Assembly (NCBI GenBank): GCA_037447655.1
Contig: JBBHKE010000156.1
Coordinates: forward strand, 109,699 to 173,698
DNA: 64,000 bases
Reading direction: 5' to 3'
Source of the DNA: Zygnema cylindricum
Lineage: Eukaryota; Streptophyta; Zygnematophyceae; Zygnematales; Zygnemataceae
Made by a program: the position numbers and the translations under genes. Under the pieces are notes generated by a model that searched no databases, was not told the DNA's origin, and was given only the letters and a program-made list of their open reading frames with translations. Shown here piece by piece: positions 53,251 through 64,000 of the stretch. Position 1 is the first letter of the stretch. Every line of letters begins with the position of its first letter.

Positions 53251-56200
53251 CCGTCTTGCTGGCATTCCTATGTCGATGGTTTGGATTTTATAGCGAACCG
53301 CGAAACGTCAGGAACAGCTGTCAGTTTTTTTGTCGGTGGTCAGTCCTAAGGCGAAGCGTCACACCTTTTCGTCAGACTGTCACTGTTCATATGCTTCACA
53401 GTTATGCGGGTCGCCGTTTTGATCGTCAAGCGTTACCGTACACATTTGTTACTGTGCTTCTATGCCGGTATTAAGTGAAACGTCACGGTATTTATGTTCA
53501 GACGACTGTCAGAAACATGAATTGACAGGGTAAATGACTAAATTGACAACTAATTGTTCAGTTAATTTGCGTAAAGACCGGATGTATTACGGTCAAAGTA
53601 CATATATCCGAGATATCACAGTTTAGTCCGACGAAGACCAGATGCGAACAGTTTGGTTCTTCCATTCTTTGTCATTAGGGTTTCTACGACGATTCTGACC
53701 AATCAAAATTGTTTATGAGTCAATGCCAGCCTGTCTACAAGTGGCATGTCGTGACCTTCAAAAATCGACAAAATCTGCGTCATGGCGTGCGTGACAGAAA
53801 ATGTCCCTTCCAAGCTGTACAACATGGGAGCCAGCACGGAGTAGACTGCAGGAGGGAGAAATGGCATGGAGAGTGGAAAATTCTAGAATCGGTACGGAAA
53901 TTTCTGCATCAGATACGCTCAGATATTCGCTCCATAGATACCGTATTCTCTACAAAACTGGATTTCGATTTCTCCCGACAATTCTGGCAAATATGGCTAA
54001 TCGTAATTACTTTGGAGGACTTGTCAGGGATCGCCTCGTGGCCTCGATTTCCTACGCTTGCCAATCCGTACGATCACCAGCTAGAAAACTCGACATATAT
54101 TGGTTCAGAAACAGTCGGCTGTCGCAAGAACGAGATACTGTACTTAAGTCGTCCACCCAACAGCTGTCTGACCTGATTCTGGTCGTAAGTATTTCAAATT
54201 TCGTACGAACGTGTCCTCAGAGCCAGACCATTGTGTCGGTAGCCATAGGAAGTTTAGATTTGATTTGACTGATCGTCCAATCAGATTCACCTTTAACGCG
54301 AATCCGTGCGTAAAGATCTGTCCGGTCCAACCACGTATTGTCAAATTCCACGCTGACCGTACTGTACTTTCAAAAGTCTACATGTTGACGGCGCGTCCTC
54401 TTGTCCAGATGTCGGCCTCGGACTGTACGATTTCCTAAAGCGGAAAAGCCGGAGGAGACCGGGAGAAGTTAAAGCCCGCGATATCGTACAATATCGGTCG
54501 CTGTCTTAAATCATTTCCCGCTGCACATTGTTATCCATGTTACTGTTCCGTTGACGTGGAAATGTACGAATATGTACTTCTTCTGCCAGATGGACGGCGC
54601 AAAAATAGAAAACCAGCCGCTTTTAAATATCCGACGGTTTTTGCCGGATACTTGACCGGATAACAGCCTTCCTAGAAACTAGGGTAGCTTTGTCGCTTGT
54701 TGCACTAAATGACAAATAATTGGGAACTCCGCGGTCATTCAATCCAGCTAATAGGGAAAGAAAAAAGCTACTATTTCTCAGTTTGACAAATTAATTGAAG
54801 GAATGACTGAACTAAATGAAGGCACGTTTTATCCGATTCATAACAACATTTAAAATTCGATGAGCATACGTGAGAGGCATTAATTGTTCAATTAATTTTC
54901 TCCGAATTCACGTTACATTTCTTATTAACGAATGTAACGTCCCTCCGTATTAATAATTTAATTCACTCCAGGACTCCGGTCGTAAGTCCCAATTCGAGGA
55001 ATTAGAATGTTTAATTATTGTAGCACGCTCCCCTTGAATATTGTTATCAGTACTATTTTGTCCATTTTGTCCTTTTTGACCAAAAAAGAGTTGCTACCAG
55101 ATGTAAAGAGAGATGAACAATCGACCAATGAACAACATCCTGCGACGGAATGTGAAATAATGTGAATAATGGTCATTTACAACCAAAAAATTGCAAGTTT
55201 TGCAAGGTAATCTGCCATTTGGTTAGTGAATGTGGCATTTATATATTTTTTTCCTTTCAACACCTACGCTAAAATAACATTTTCATAGCGAGTAAAAATA
55301 ATTTCTCTACAAATGTGCAATATTTTCTTGTGAATGAACATGGGTAAGTGTATGGTTGAAGTGTAAGTACTCAAATAGTTGGATTATTTAAATGTAAGAA
55401 CGACGCTGCTTATAATCATGGTTTGAAGACAACTGCAACAGTTAAAAGAAAGACAATTTAGTTTTTTCTCTAGTGATAATATAATTGGTAACATTCGAAT
55501 CCTCTCGACATTGTTCAAAATCTCTGCACAATCAAAATAGAAATAGAAATAGACAATTTAATTGAAAAATGTGTCATGGAAACTGTATTAACAATAGCAC
55601 TGACATAAAAACTATCCTTAATTACTCTTATGTTTCAGAACGTCGAAACAAGTTTCAAATTATAATTAGATTGATTTATTTGTTATTGTTTGTTCTTCCT
55701 AGTTTTTATCAGATAGAATTAATTCATTAACACATCAACATTTGTACTCACAATTTACATAAAAAAACAACATTTTTACAAAATCAATATTGCCACTCCC
55801 CTCCTCACTTTTATCCCACTCCACAAAAAATAAGGAAGGAAATTACCATACTTCATAAAAGACAAAAATTTAAGAATCCATAACTCCATGGATTAAGGCC
55901 AAAAAACACATTTTATATTAACAGAAGATCGCAAAAGTCCCTTAGAAAGGGATATTAGGAAATGACCACTCTAAAAAGGGGTATTCCACCATTCTAAAAC
56001 TATTTTCAAGCTCTAAACTATTTTCAAGCTCTAAATCTTCTTTTATAAAATGGGTATAACTAGACATAACCTGCTCCAGAAGGCCGACGAGGGAAATCTT
56101 TCCCCTGTCGGCCTAATATGAAGCAAGATGCCTAAATAAAAACCGAGAAACAAAACAAAAAAAAAAGGAAAAAAAAGTACAAAAAAAAGAAAGTAAAAAA

Positions 56201-56845
56201 CAAAAAAGTTACGTAAAAAAGAAGTTAAAAAGTGCAAAACAAGAGATAAAAATGGAACCAAATCGGGTAGAGACCAGGCTTTCTCCAAGCTATATTTTTC
56301 GTTTCGAACTGAGTGTCACATTTTTTTAATTTTTAATTTACACCACATCATTTTTTTCCTTTTTCACGTTGAAAAAAAAAATTACATCCTTAATTCAATC
56401 CAATAATCGGTGCCAAAAGGCGAAATAGAACAATCAAAAGACAAAAGTTCTCCTCCTCCTTCCCCCTCTTCCTCCGTACTTGCGTATATACTCGATATCC
56501 TAACTGTTTCATTTTCTCAATGTCAACGTCGATTAAATAAACTTGATCTCCCTTATATTTGCCTTTTAGGTCCTCTTTTTAGCTCCTATTTAGCTCCTTT
56601 TTAACTCCTCTTTAGCGTCATTTTAACTCCTTTTTCAGCTGGAATTTACACCCCATTTGTACCCAGATACTAATAGCCTGATATGAATGCGAAGGTGAAG
56701 CGGCCTCCTTCCTCCTCCCCCTTCCCCCCGCTCCCTCTCCCTCTCCTATTCAAGGAGAGTGGGAGGTGGCGGGGGGGAGGGCATCACCCTTTTTAGAGTG
56801 GATAAGAAAGGAGATAAGTAGGCAATAACACCTACGCAGAATTTT
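53251..56845. other. Gene-free stretch
   Basis: Only short frames without recognisable domains are present (for example 53,709-54,268 in two overlapping frames). A CT-rich patch followed by GGGAGGTGGCGGGG lies at 56,700-56,785. The last few hundred bases are the 3' flank of the second kinase gene. Confidence 0.45.
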
Positions 56846-57089
56846 CTATGGATGTACGGTCATTGCCGAAAGAAGGGAAACATTTATAGAGTTTAATCCC
56901 ATTTGATCGATTTTATAATGGGAGTGCTCAGAAGATCCTTGTACGTTTTTCATTTCTGCATCCGGAAAAAAAAAGGAAAAAAAATTAATCACTGAGAAAA
57001 ACACAAGGAAAAGAAAAAGGAAAACGAAAATGGAAACTGTAAGTGAATCACAAAACAGGACAGATATAAACAAAAAGAGGAGAGAGAGA

Positions 57090-57144
<55 letters not shown>

Positions 57145-59227
57145 AGAAAGTGCTTACCAACTGCACACGTTCTTTTTGAATCCCTTCCTAATATTGCACT
57201 ATTTCTCGGATCTCCAAAAAGGTTAAGCGTTTCTGACATCGACAAAACTCTGGCTTGAGGAATCGTGGCCAATGAAATTTCCATCGGAAGAGGAATTGCT
57301 GTCAAATAAGTCGGAGAATCGCTCCAACAAGATGAAGAGTCGCTCAAATAAGACGAGGATTCACTCAAATAAGATGAAGAATCACTTGAAGTTTTCACCG
57401 ACGATCGACATTTGGGCCTTTTCGAATTCGGTCTCATACTTTCAGAGTCTTCAAATGGAGCCACTCGGGGACTTACGACAGATGTGACGTCACCGCAATG
57501 TTGGAGAATCCATGGATGAACTGCAGGAAAAAAAAAAGGGAAGTAGGGTCAGAAAAACGAAAAACAGGTGTCTGAATTAGAGGTAAAAAAGTAAAGAATG
57601 GAAAGGCATGGAAGGTGGTAAAGACAAGACAAAGAGAGACAAAGTGGAAAAGACCAGAAATCAGCGACAGGAGAAGTTTTCCCAAAAGAAAAGAGAGTTC
57701 ATATTTTGAAAAAAGAATTCGATAAAATCTCACCTTTCGCCTCTTGGGGAGATATTCTTCTTGAAGGATCTCTGCAAAGTAATCGACGGACGAGATCTTT
57801 TGCTTCGCCCGAAATCTCCCTCCAGGGTCCATTTGAAACATCTAAATCAGCAGTTCTAATTTTTTCAAAAGTTTCCTCTTGACTATCTTCCCAAAATGGA
57901 GGAACTCCACATAAAAGCACATATAAAACCACTCCCACACTCCACATATCGGCTTCCGGACCGTAAGAACAGTTCAAAACCTCCGGAGCAATGTAATATC
58001 TGTCACACAGAAAGACAAAACCAAGAAAATCGCTTTCAGAAACAGGCTCTCAAAGCAAGAACTACAAAAAAGGGGAACTGTTTTTGATGGAGAATGAAAA
58101 AAAATGGAGGGAGGAGAAATGGAAGGAAGATAAGGAAAAGGAAATTGTAGGTTTTGAAAAGACTTACGGTGTTCCAATTGGGTGTGTGAGTTTTGTCCCT
58201 CTTTTGATAAAGACAGATTGTCCGAAGTCGATCACTTTAATTGCGGTATCCGAATGTGGAGAGGTCAAAAGGATGTTTTCTGGTTTAATATCGCGATGCA
58301 TGATTCCGTAACTGTGACCGTAATGTACAACGGAGAACAAAGAACGGACAACTTTAGCCGCATTTTCTTCTGAATATCGACCTCTTTGTTGAATCCTGTC
58401 GAAGAGGTCACCACCTTCTCCCAATTCCAAAACAATATGTACATTCTGTACAAAAAGAAAGAAAAGAAAAGAAAAGAAAAGAAAAGAAAAGAAAAGGGAA
58501 CAAAAACCAATTTGTATAAGTTTTATGCTCCACATATACATCCTCCATGTTTCATCCCCATTGTTATATCCGTACATCAGTCTCATTTAAAAACCCAAAC
58601 ATGACATTTACAAAAAGAGATTAACGACGCTAAACATCCAAACGTTCTTAATCCACTGTATTCACAAAAATCCAAAACCTGGCCCACCTTCTTAAAAGTT
58701 TCCCCTTCCCCTCCCAACACATGTGTGACATGACGTCAGACACGACTCGAGATGTGACCAACAATAACCTTCCAAACCGTCACATCTGTCACACTGACCT
58801 CTTCGTCTTCCGCCAAATATCGCATTCCTGCGACGGCTGGGTGGTCGCTCAGTTTCCGTAAAGCGCAAATTTCCGTTCTAACAGAGGCAATATCAGCCAC
58901 AGAAACCATTCTATTTTTGGGTAAAGTCTTGCAAGCGAGCGATTCTCCGGTCCGTCGATCGACGCAAAGCCGAATAATTCCCGCGAGTCCCTCTCCTATT
59001 TCGGGTCCAAAAACATAACTATCTTCTACACAAGAGTAAGAAATTCCCAGAATATGTGATTTTAACCGAGCGAGAAGCGCCGGCTGTCGAGCGTACGGAA
59101 TATTAACGTAATCGGCGGGATCCACAATTCCTTGGGAAAAAGCATTAGCTAAAAACCCATTTTTTAAATCAAAATCGGACATATTTAGTGCCTGTCCTGT
59201 CCCCTCTTCTGGCCTAGGAGCTCCCAT
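56846..59227 (-). CDS. CDPK-like protein kinase without EF-hands
   Basis: Five minus-strand exons, 58,799-59,227, 58,168-58,445, 57,734-57,999, 57,158-57,520 and 56,846-56,955, join in phase (0, 2, 1, 1) to 481 residues. All junctions are GT-AG. The kinase domain (about 68-330) has GEGLAG at 78-83, Lys100 in ACK, HRDIKPEN with Asp195, DFG at 216-218, APE at 240-242 and SVGVVLYVLLCGVPPFW, so activity is expected: transfer of phosphate from ATP to Ser/Thr. The lead-in ILGISYSCVEDSY matches plant CDPKs, but no EF-hands follow, only a Ser-rich tail of about 150 residues with SSYLSESSSYLSDSSS. Calcium control through an attached calmodulin-like domain is therefore absent. The start is the first ATG of the open frame. 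It is a paralogue of the gene at 7,228-12,734. Confidence 0.88.
57074..57142 (-). repeat. GA/CT microsatellite in intron 4 of the second kinase gene
   Basis: A nearly pure (GA)n run on the plus strand, CT in the sense of the gene, shortly after the donor of exon 4. Confidence 0.9.
58456..58500 (-). repeat. AAAAG microsatellite in intron 1 of the second kinase gene
   Basis: Repeated AAAAG on the plus strand (CTTTT in sense) just upstream of the exon 2 acceptor GTACAG, serving as its pyrimidine tract. Confidence 0.9.
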
Positions 59228-60482
59228 AGCGGTCGTCTTTTGTAGAAACCTCTCACGGAAAGAGGAGTGGCAAAAATTCTAAAACGTAGTGGATTGAAAT
59301 TCGGTAAGCTTGAGTTCAAAATCGCTTAAAAACGGTCAGAATGACCTAAAAGCGGGAAAAGTGTACCCTAATCTGCGGTACCCGGAAGGTCGGGGAATTG
59401 GACGGAACCGTAGTACTAAAAAATAATAAAAATAGTATTAAATTAATAATACTAAAAAATAAATGGTCCTTTTGTTCTGGTCGGTGTTTATTTTTATCGG
59501 CGGCGGCGGATTGTGGAAAGGACAGCGGGTTCTCCACAGGTTGACAGGTGTAAAATGAAATAACGCACTATACGTGGCAATATAAACGAAAGCTGGCACC
59601 GACAGATTTTGTCCGCTTTCGGGCTGGCGTCGACACTGGTTGACGCGGCTGGCAGCGGCAAGTGTCTAGATACGACAAAATTCCCCTTGGCGTTAACTTA
59701 TCGGAAGGCCTGTGGGACATAAAGCGGTTCAATGAAGTCGGTGGGAGCGACCGACAGGAGTTTCGTACGATAATAAGTTAAGCGACAGAAAAGTACAATC
59801 CGGAAATGCGTGAAACGAGAGGGCTGATAAGACGGAGACGAATATTTTTTGTTTTTTTCTAAGATTTTGGGTGTTATTAACACTAATAACGATGAGCGGT
59901 GTAAAGCTGTTAATTAGTAGGTTGTCATAAGTTGTTGTCTCTAATCTGTAAACTGTGGTGTTTTTTTTTTTACCCATTTGTTGAAAACCGATATGCTCCA
60001 TTTTTTGGCCTACCGATAATTGATATATTGGCACGATATATTGGTACCGATGCTATTACGATAAAAAAACGATTTTTTTTGTATCGCGATAACACCGTTC
60101 GAATTATCGGGCGATAATTGTATCGTTCATAAATTGCATAACAGTGTGTATTTTGTTGTACTGAACTTTCTTCGTTCCGTTATATTCTTTGTTCTGTTGT
60201 ACAGTGTACAGAATAGGTTGTCATATGTGGCATGCCACGCTATACACAGCGACAAATGTTATACAGTAGTTTTTTCCTTTGATGTTTTGTTTGCGGGGTT
60301 TTGCTTTTTTGGGTGATTTCGATTTCCCTGCCATTCTTTCGTATTTTCGTTGGTTTTGCCTTGATTTTCCTTTTTGTTTATTCCCTCGTCATGTGGTTTT
60401 TTCAGTTTTAGCAATGCTACTTCATTTTGTTCCTATGGACTCAGTCAGATGGTTTACCATCGCGCTTTTTAATAAAGTTGGC

Positions 60483-60525
<43 letters not shown>

Positions 60526-61737
60526 TTTTTTTTTTTTTTTTTTTTTAACTATTATATCGCGTACTATATTTTTTTCCACTTATCGCCGATAAGGAATTTG
60601 TTGGCCTCGGAGCGATATATCGAGACCCTTCACTATTCGATAACCGATAACTATCGATACCGGTTTTATCGCGATAAGTTTTTACCAGATGTACAACAAA
60701 AAAAAATTGTATATTTGCACAGAATAGACAATTTAAGAGACAAAAGAAAAAACAAGTTCAAAATATAATAGAAATAAACCAGATTTTCACTGTGCACACA
60801 TGCTCGATTTCCATTTGGAGATCATCTATCTGAAAGTGATAGTTTGACTTTTTCGCCACATAGTTTGACTTTTTCGTCACAACTGTCGCATTTAATAGTT
60901 AATGAGTTGCTAATAGTTTTTGTCTGTATTTGACAACGAGATGATGAACAAATGGGTAAAATCGGGTATTATAGAGCCACTTTATTTTCTATTTTTTAAT
61001 CCTTACAAACTAAGACGTATGGGGCTTTTAAGTTTTTGAGATTTTACTTCATTCTCAAGATCTAATGGTAGAGGTCAATTTTTTTTTTGTTCGAGTTAAT
61101 ATTCAAATATCGATCATACGTTACTTTTACGAATCCGAATTAATTGTAAAATTATAATTAATTCACTTTTCTGAGGTTATAAACCTATTTTAATTTATCC
61201 TGTCGTTTAATTAAATCTGTAGAGCATTGAAAACAAGAAAGAGACGAATGAAACCATTTAAATCTCCAATAATTTTTAATATTTGTGTAAAGCTACATGT
61301 ACACAGACCTACCTGACACACCCTTTTTTTTTTTTTTTGACAAAACCAAATAAAATAAAAGATTTTAATTTTTTATTGATCACAAGTCACCACATTGTCA
61401 CTTTGAAGTTTTCCCCCTTTGTCGAAAAAAAAAAAAAAAAAGAGTGAAAAGAAAAAAGAATTAAGGAATTCATGTTTTTTATGAACAAAACTACAATAGC
61501 CGCGAAATAATTCAAAAAAAGCATGTCAAATAAAACATCTCGAAGCTTAAGCTACAAATTACACAACAACAAAAAATCAAAAATAAAAAAATGAACCTAT
61601 ACAAAAAAATTAAATGTTCCATAAAATAGTACGTACGAAAAAATCAAAAAATTACCTACGAAATAAAACGGAGACAAAATTCCTAAAGATCTCCATAAAA
61701 AAAAAACGAAAACTTGAATAAAAACTTAACCAATACG
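59228..61737. other. Gene-free region between second kinase and XPF-like gene
   Basis: Short direct AATAATA repeats at 59,420-59,460, CGATA/TATCG-rich patches at 59,985-60,130 and 60,550-60,690, and a long T run at 60,487-60,546 between them. No gene is recognised. CTAATAACGATGAGCGGTGTA near 59,885 resembles one end of the TA-duplication MITEs. Confidence 0.5.
60487..60546 (+). repeat. Poly(T) tract
   Basis: About 60 bp of T with one A. It could be the complement of a retroposed poly(A) tail, but no source gene is evident next to it. Confidence 0.9.
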
Positions 61738-61885
61738 AAAACGATGTGAAATGATACAAAACTGTAAGAAATGATACAAAAACGATACGAAACGATACGG
61801 AACAATACAAAACGATACGAAATGATAAAAATGATACGGAATAATACAAAATGATACAAAACAGTTCAAAACGATACGAAAAAAT
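61738..61885 (-). repeat. ACGATACGAA-type short tandem repeat
   Basis: Degenerate units of about 10 bp (AAACGATACG, AATGATACGG, AACAATACAA). They lie immediately downstream of the XPF-like stop codon and so probably in its 3' untranslated region. Confidence 0.75.
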
Positions 61886-61897
61886 ATGAAAAATTAA

Positions 61898-63885
61898 TCA
61901 TTGCAAAGACGGAAATTTGGCGTCCAAAAAATCTCGTAACATTTTCGCGAGTCGTTGTCCTCCCATAATCGGCGCCAAAATTTCCACTGGAGCGAGAGCA
62001 ATTTCTCCCAGAGTTTTAAATTTGTCGATGAGAGATCGATAATTTCCGGCGGTCACTCCCGGGAGTCGTTGAAGGAGTTCGACGGCCGTCGAATTAAAAG
62101 TCCCATCTCTATTTCATGTTTTTTTTTTTTTTTGTTTGGTTCGAAATAAGAAGCGTACACCACAGAAGAAGAAAAAGGTAAAAAACAGGGAAAAAATAGG
62201 AAAAAACAGGGAGAAAATGGGAAAAAACAGGGTAAAAATAGGAAAAAAAAATAGGGAAACAAAGGAAAAAAAAAAAGGAAAAAAACAGGAAACAGAGAGT
62301 CACCTCACGTCGCCCTCGATCAATCCGTCCTCCGTCGGGACTCCCACTCTCATCGCCTTGCTGGCGTCTGGCTCGTCCTGATTGGCTTTCAGAGCTGCAA
62401 AGATATCGGCCGTCGCGTGGAGCGATCTGGACCACACGATTCGCAATCTCGGGAAATGAAGGGCAAGGAGAGAGAGTTTGGAAATGATGTTGCTCATGTT
62501 CACATCATCTCCGACTTCGTTCGCCGACTGGGTTTGGAAAAGGAAGAAAAGAAGGGAGGGAAGGAGAGGGAGAGGGAGGGAGAAAGAGAGAGAGAGAGAG
62601 TGAGTGAGAGAGAGAAGGATAAAGGAGAGAAAAGAGAAGAAAAAAAAAACAGAGAAAAAAAAATAGTTGATATAGCTGAAAGAGTTACTCAGCAGACAAG
62701 TCAAAAAATAAAGAACTGAACAACAAATGATGGTCAATGGCATAATTTTTTTTGTTCTCTCTCTCTCCCTCCCTCCCTCCCTGTCCCTCTCCCCCTTTTC
62801 ACCTCCAAAAATTCCTTCCCCATAAGGTGGTAGTTGACAGGTGGCGGGTTTTCCAGGCTGTCTGCCAGCTCAGCGGCAACCATTTCGATGCTTCGGGCAG
62901 ACGGCATATTTTTCGGGCAGAATAAAAACTCATTCGTGACGCAATATGATTCGGGCAGGTCGGGCAGTCCGGTCCATGCCGAAAAAAAAGGGAGGTCGCC
63001 CGAAATCACCAGCCGCCAGATTTCTGTGGGGAGCAGAGGATGACGTGACAAATGGCAACCGAGGAAGAGGAGGGAGAGGGAGAGGGAGAGAGGAAGAAGT
63101 CTGGGGGAGAGGGAGAGAGTAAAAGGGAGGGAGGGAGGAGAGGGAGGATTGAAAAGATATATAAAAGGAGCAAAAAATCATTTTTTTTTTTGCGAAAAAA
63201 ATATAAATATATAAACTCTTCAAAAAAGAAAAACCAAAAAAGGTAATAAGGCATAGGCATGGGCATAGGCATAGTCATAGGCATAGGCATAGGCATAAGC
63301 ATAGCCATAGCCATAGCCATAGCCATAGCCATAATCAAAACAATAATCATGATTACAACAACTACTTAAGAGATAAAAAAATCACCTGTGCAATTCGTTT
63401 GTCCACATAAACGTTGCAATTTCTGTTTCTCTCATCAACGGCATATTCCTATGTTTTATTAACCTACAAACTTCCACAAAATCGTCCATCTCCTCGTTCT
63501 CCTCCTCCTCCTCCTCCTCAGCCGCGTCCTCTTCCTCTCCCTCTTCAACCTTAAATTTTCCCTTCCTTTTCCTTTCTTTATCGTATTTTTTTTTCGGACG
63601 TAAACCTCTCCTTTTTTTCACGGTTTCTCGGTGCTCTTCTTCCACTTTTTTTCCATAAAGTTTTCGCGTTTTTCGTTCAAGCATGCGAAACATTTTTTTT
63701 TGTTCTTCAAAGTAGTCATCCGACCACTGACGATTAAGAATTTGTGATTGCCAGACAACTGTCCACAAATCGGTGATGCATCGGGTCGTATTACGGTTTA
63801 CATCCGCATGTGTGATGAGGGCATCACATTGGAGGAGAAGAATTTCTTGAAATCGCGAAATGTAATCTTCAGCAAACAAGTGGGG
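61898..63885 (-). CDS. XPF/RAD1-like C-terminus joined to unrecognised exons, 5' partial
   Basis: Four minus-strand exons: 63,386-63,885, 62,803-63,023, 62,304-62,527 and 61,898-62,108 (stop TGA). The last two, 145 codons with the stop, read ISKLSLLALHFPRLRIVWSR, HATADIFAALKANQDEPD, VELLQRLPGVTAGNYRSL and FLDAKFPSLQ. This is the end of the nuclease-like domain and the helix-hairpin-helix of plant XPF, which pairs with ERCC1 to bind DNA in repair. The upstream exons do not contain the XPF nuclease motif (ERKxxxD). They code for QILNRQWSDDYFEEQKKMFR, a Lys/Glu-rich stretch, and FLFCPKNMPSARSIEMVAAE, which I do not recognise. Exon 62,803-63,023 has a frame break at a run of eight T (sense); with seven T the chain is open and all phases fit. 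It is either a chimeric gene or unrelated exons within an XPF intron. The XPF part is certain, the fusion is not. Confidence 0.7.
63249..63334 (+). repeat. Hexanucleotide repeat GGCATA / GCCATA
   Basis: About ten GGCATA-type units switch abruptly to about six GCCATA units. It lies in the intron between the two unrecognised exons of the XPF-like gene. Confidence 0.9.
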
Positions 63886-64000
63886 CTGAAAAGAGGGAGA
63901 GAGAGAGGAAGGCGAAAGGGAGATGGAGAGAAAGAGAAAAGGGAGAGGAAGAGGAAAAAAAGAATGAACGAAAAAAGGGAACAAGGGAGAAAGAGAGGAA

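Noticed and set aside
53709-54268. Two overlapping plus-strand frames of about 155 codons
   Set aside because: They overlap each other in different frames, match no family I recognise and lie in repeat-rich gene-free DNA; neither has a supporting splice structure.
56846-59227. EF-hands downstream of the kinase domain, which would make it a true CDPK
   Set aside because: I looked through the exons after HPWI and the flanking 3' sequence and found no DxDxDG loop.
62100-63984. The XPF nuclease motif upstream of the XPF-like exons
   Set aside because: None of the three minus-strand frames up to the window edge contains ERKxxxD or the flanking XPF nuclease sequence.

Overview
The window reads as eukaryotic nuclear DNA from the plant lineage, most likely a repeat-rich streptophyte alga or another early-diverging plant (inference; nothing here fixes the species). 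Evidence: spliced genes with GT-AG introns, two kinases of the calcium-dependent protein kinase (CDPK) type, a plant-like XPF C-terminus, and Ty1/copia retrotransposons whose primer-binding site matches the anticodon arm of plant initiator tRNA-Met. There is no bacterial-style operon, no CRISPR array and no rRNA.

Layout. 1-3,892: a copia element (A) that has lost most of pol. 3,893-7,227: gene-free DNA with small inverted-repeat elements, including a PIF/Harbinger-like element with TTA target duplication. 7,228-12,734 (+): a five-exon CDPK-like gene whose HRD catalytic Asp is Asn. It has an Asn-rich tail and pyrimidine-rich introns that carry repeated copies of their own 3' splice sites. 12,735-14,802: gene-free. 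14,803-45,821: a decayed hAT transposase gene split into three pieces by nested LTR retrotransposons. The nest is: hAT > solo LTR (15,429..37,830) > element C (16,171..37,589) > element 1 (minus, 21,159..36,309) > element 2 (plus, 23,684..31,207) > solo LTR (25,993..27,021). A second solo LTR (21,764..23,014) sits in an LTR of element 1, and element 3 (minus, 37,950..44,145) and a truncated LTR sit further along in hAT. Target-site duplications (TSDs) and restored reading frames support most junctions. 45,822-56,845: gene-free, with MITEs, a 50-bp perfect palindrome and tandem repeats. 56,846-59,227 (minus): a second CDPK-like gene with an intact catalytic core and the same intron positions as the first. 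61,898-63,885 (minus, 5' end outside the window): exons coding for an unknown protein that join in phase to the helix-hairpin-helix C-terminus of XPF.

The retrotransposons share an unusual design. Gag starts inside the LTR and reads through the primer-binding site. The primer-binding site pairs with the initiator tRNA anticodon arm (half-tRNA priming, as in the genus Hemivirus). The LTR leader holds a row of small hairpins, several with A-N-G-G loops, whose stems differ between families but still pair. Each full-length LTR also has a tRNA-like, SINE-like module in antisense at its U3 end. The leader hairpins and the repeated splice acceptors in the first kinase gene are the most promising undescribed signals.
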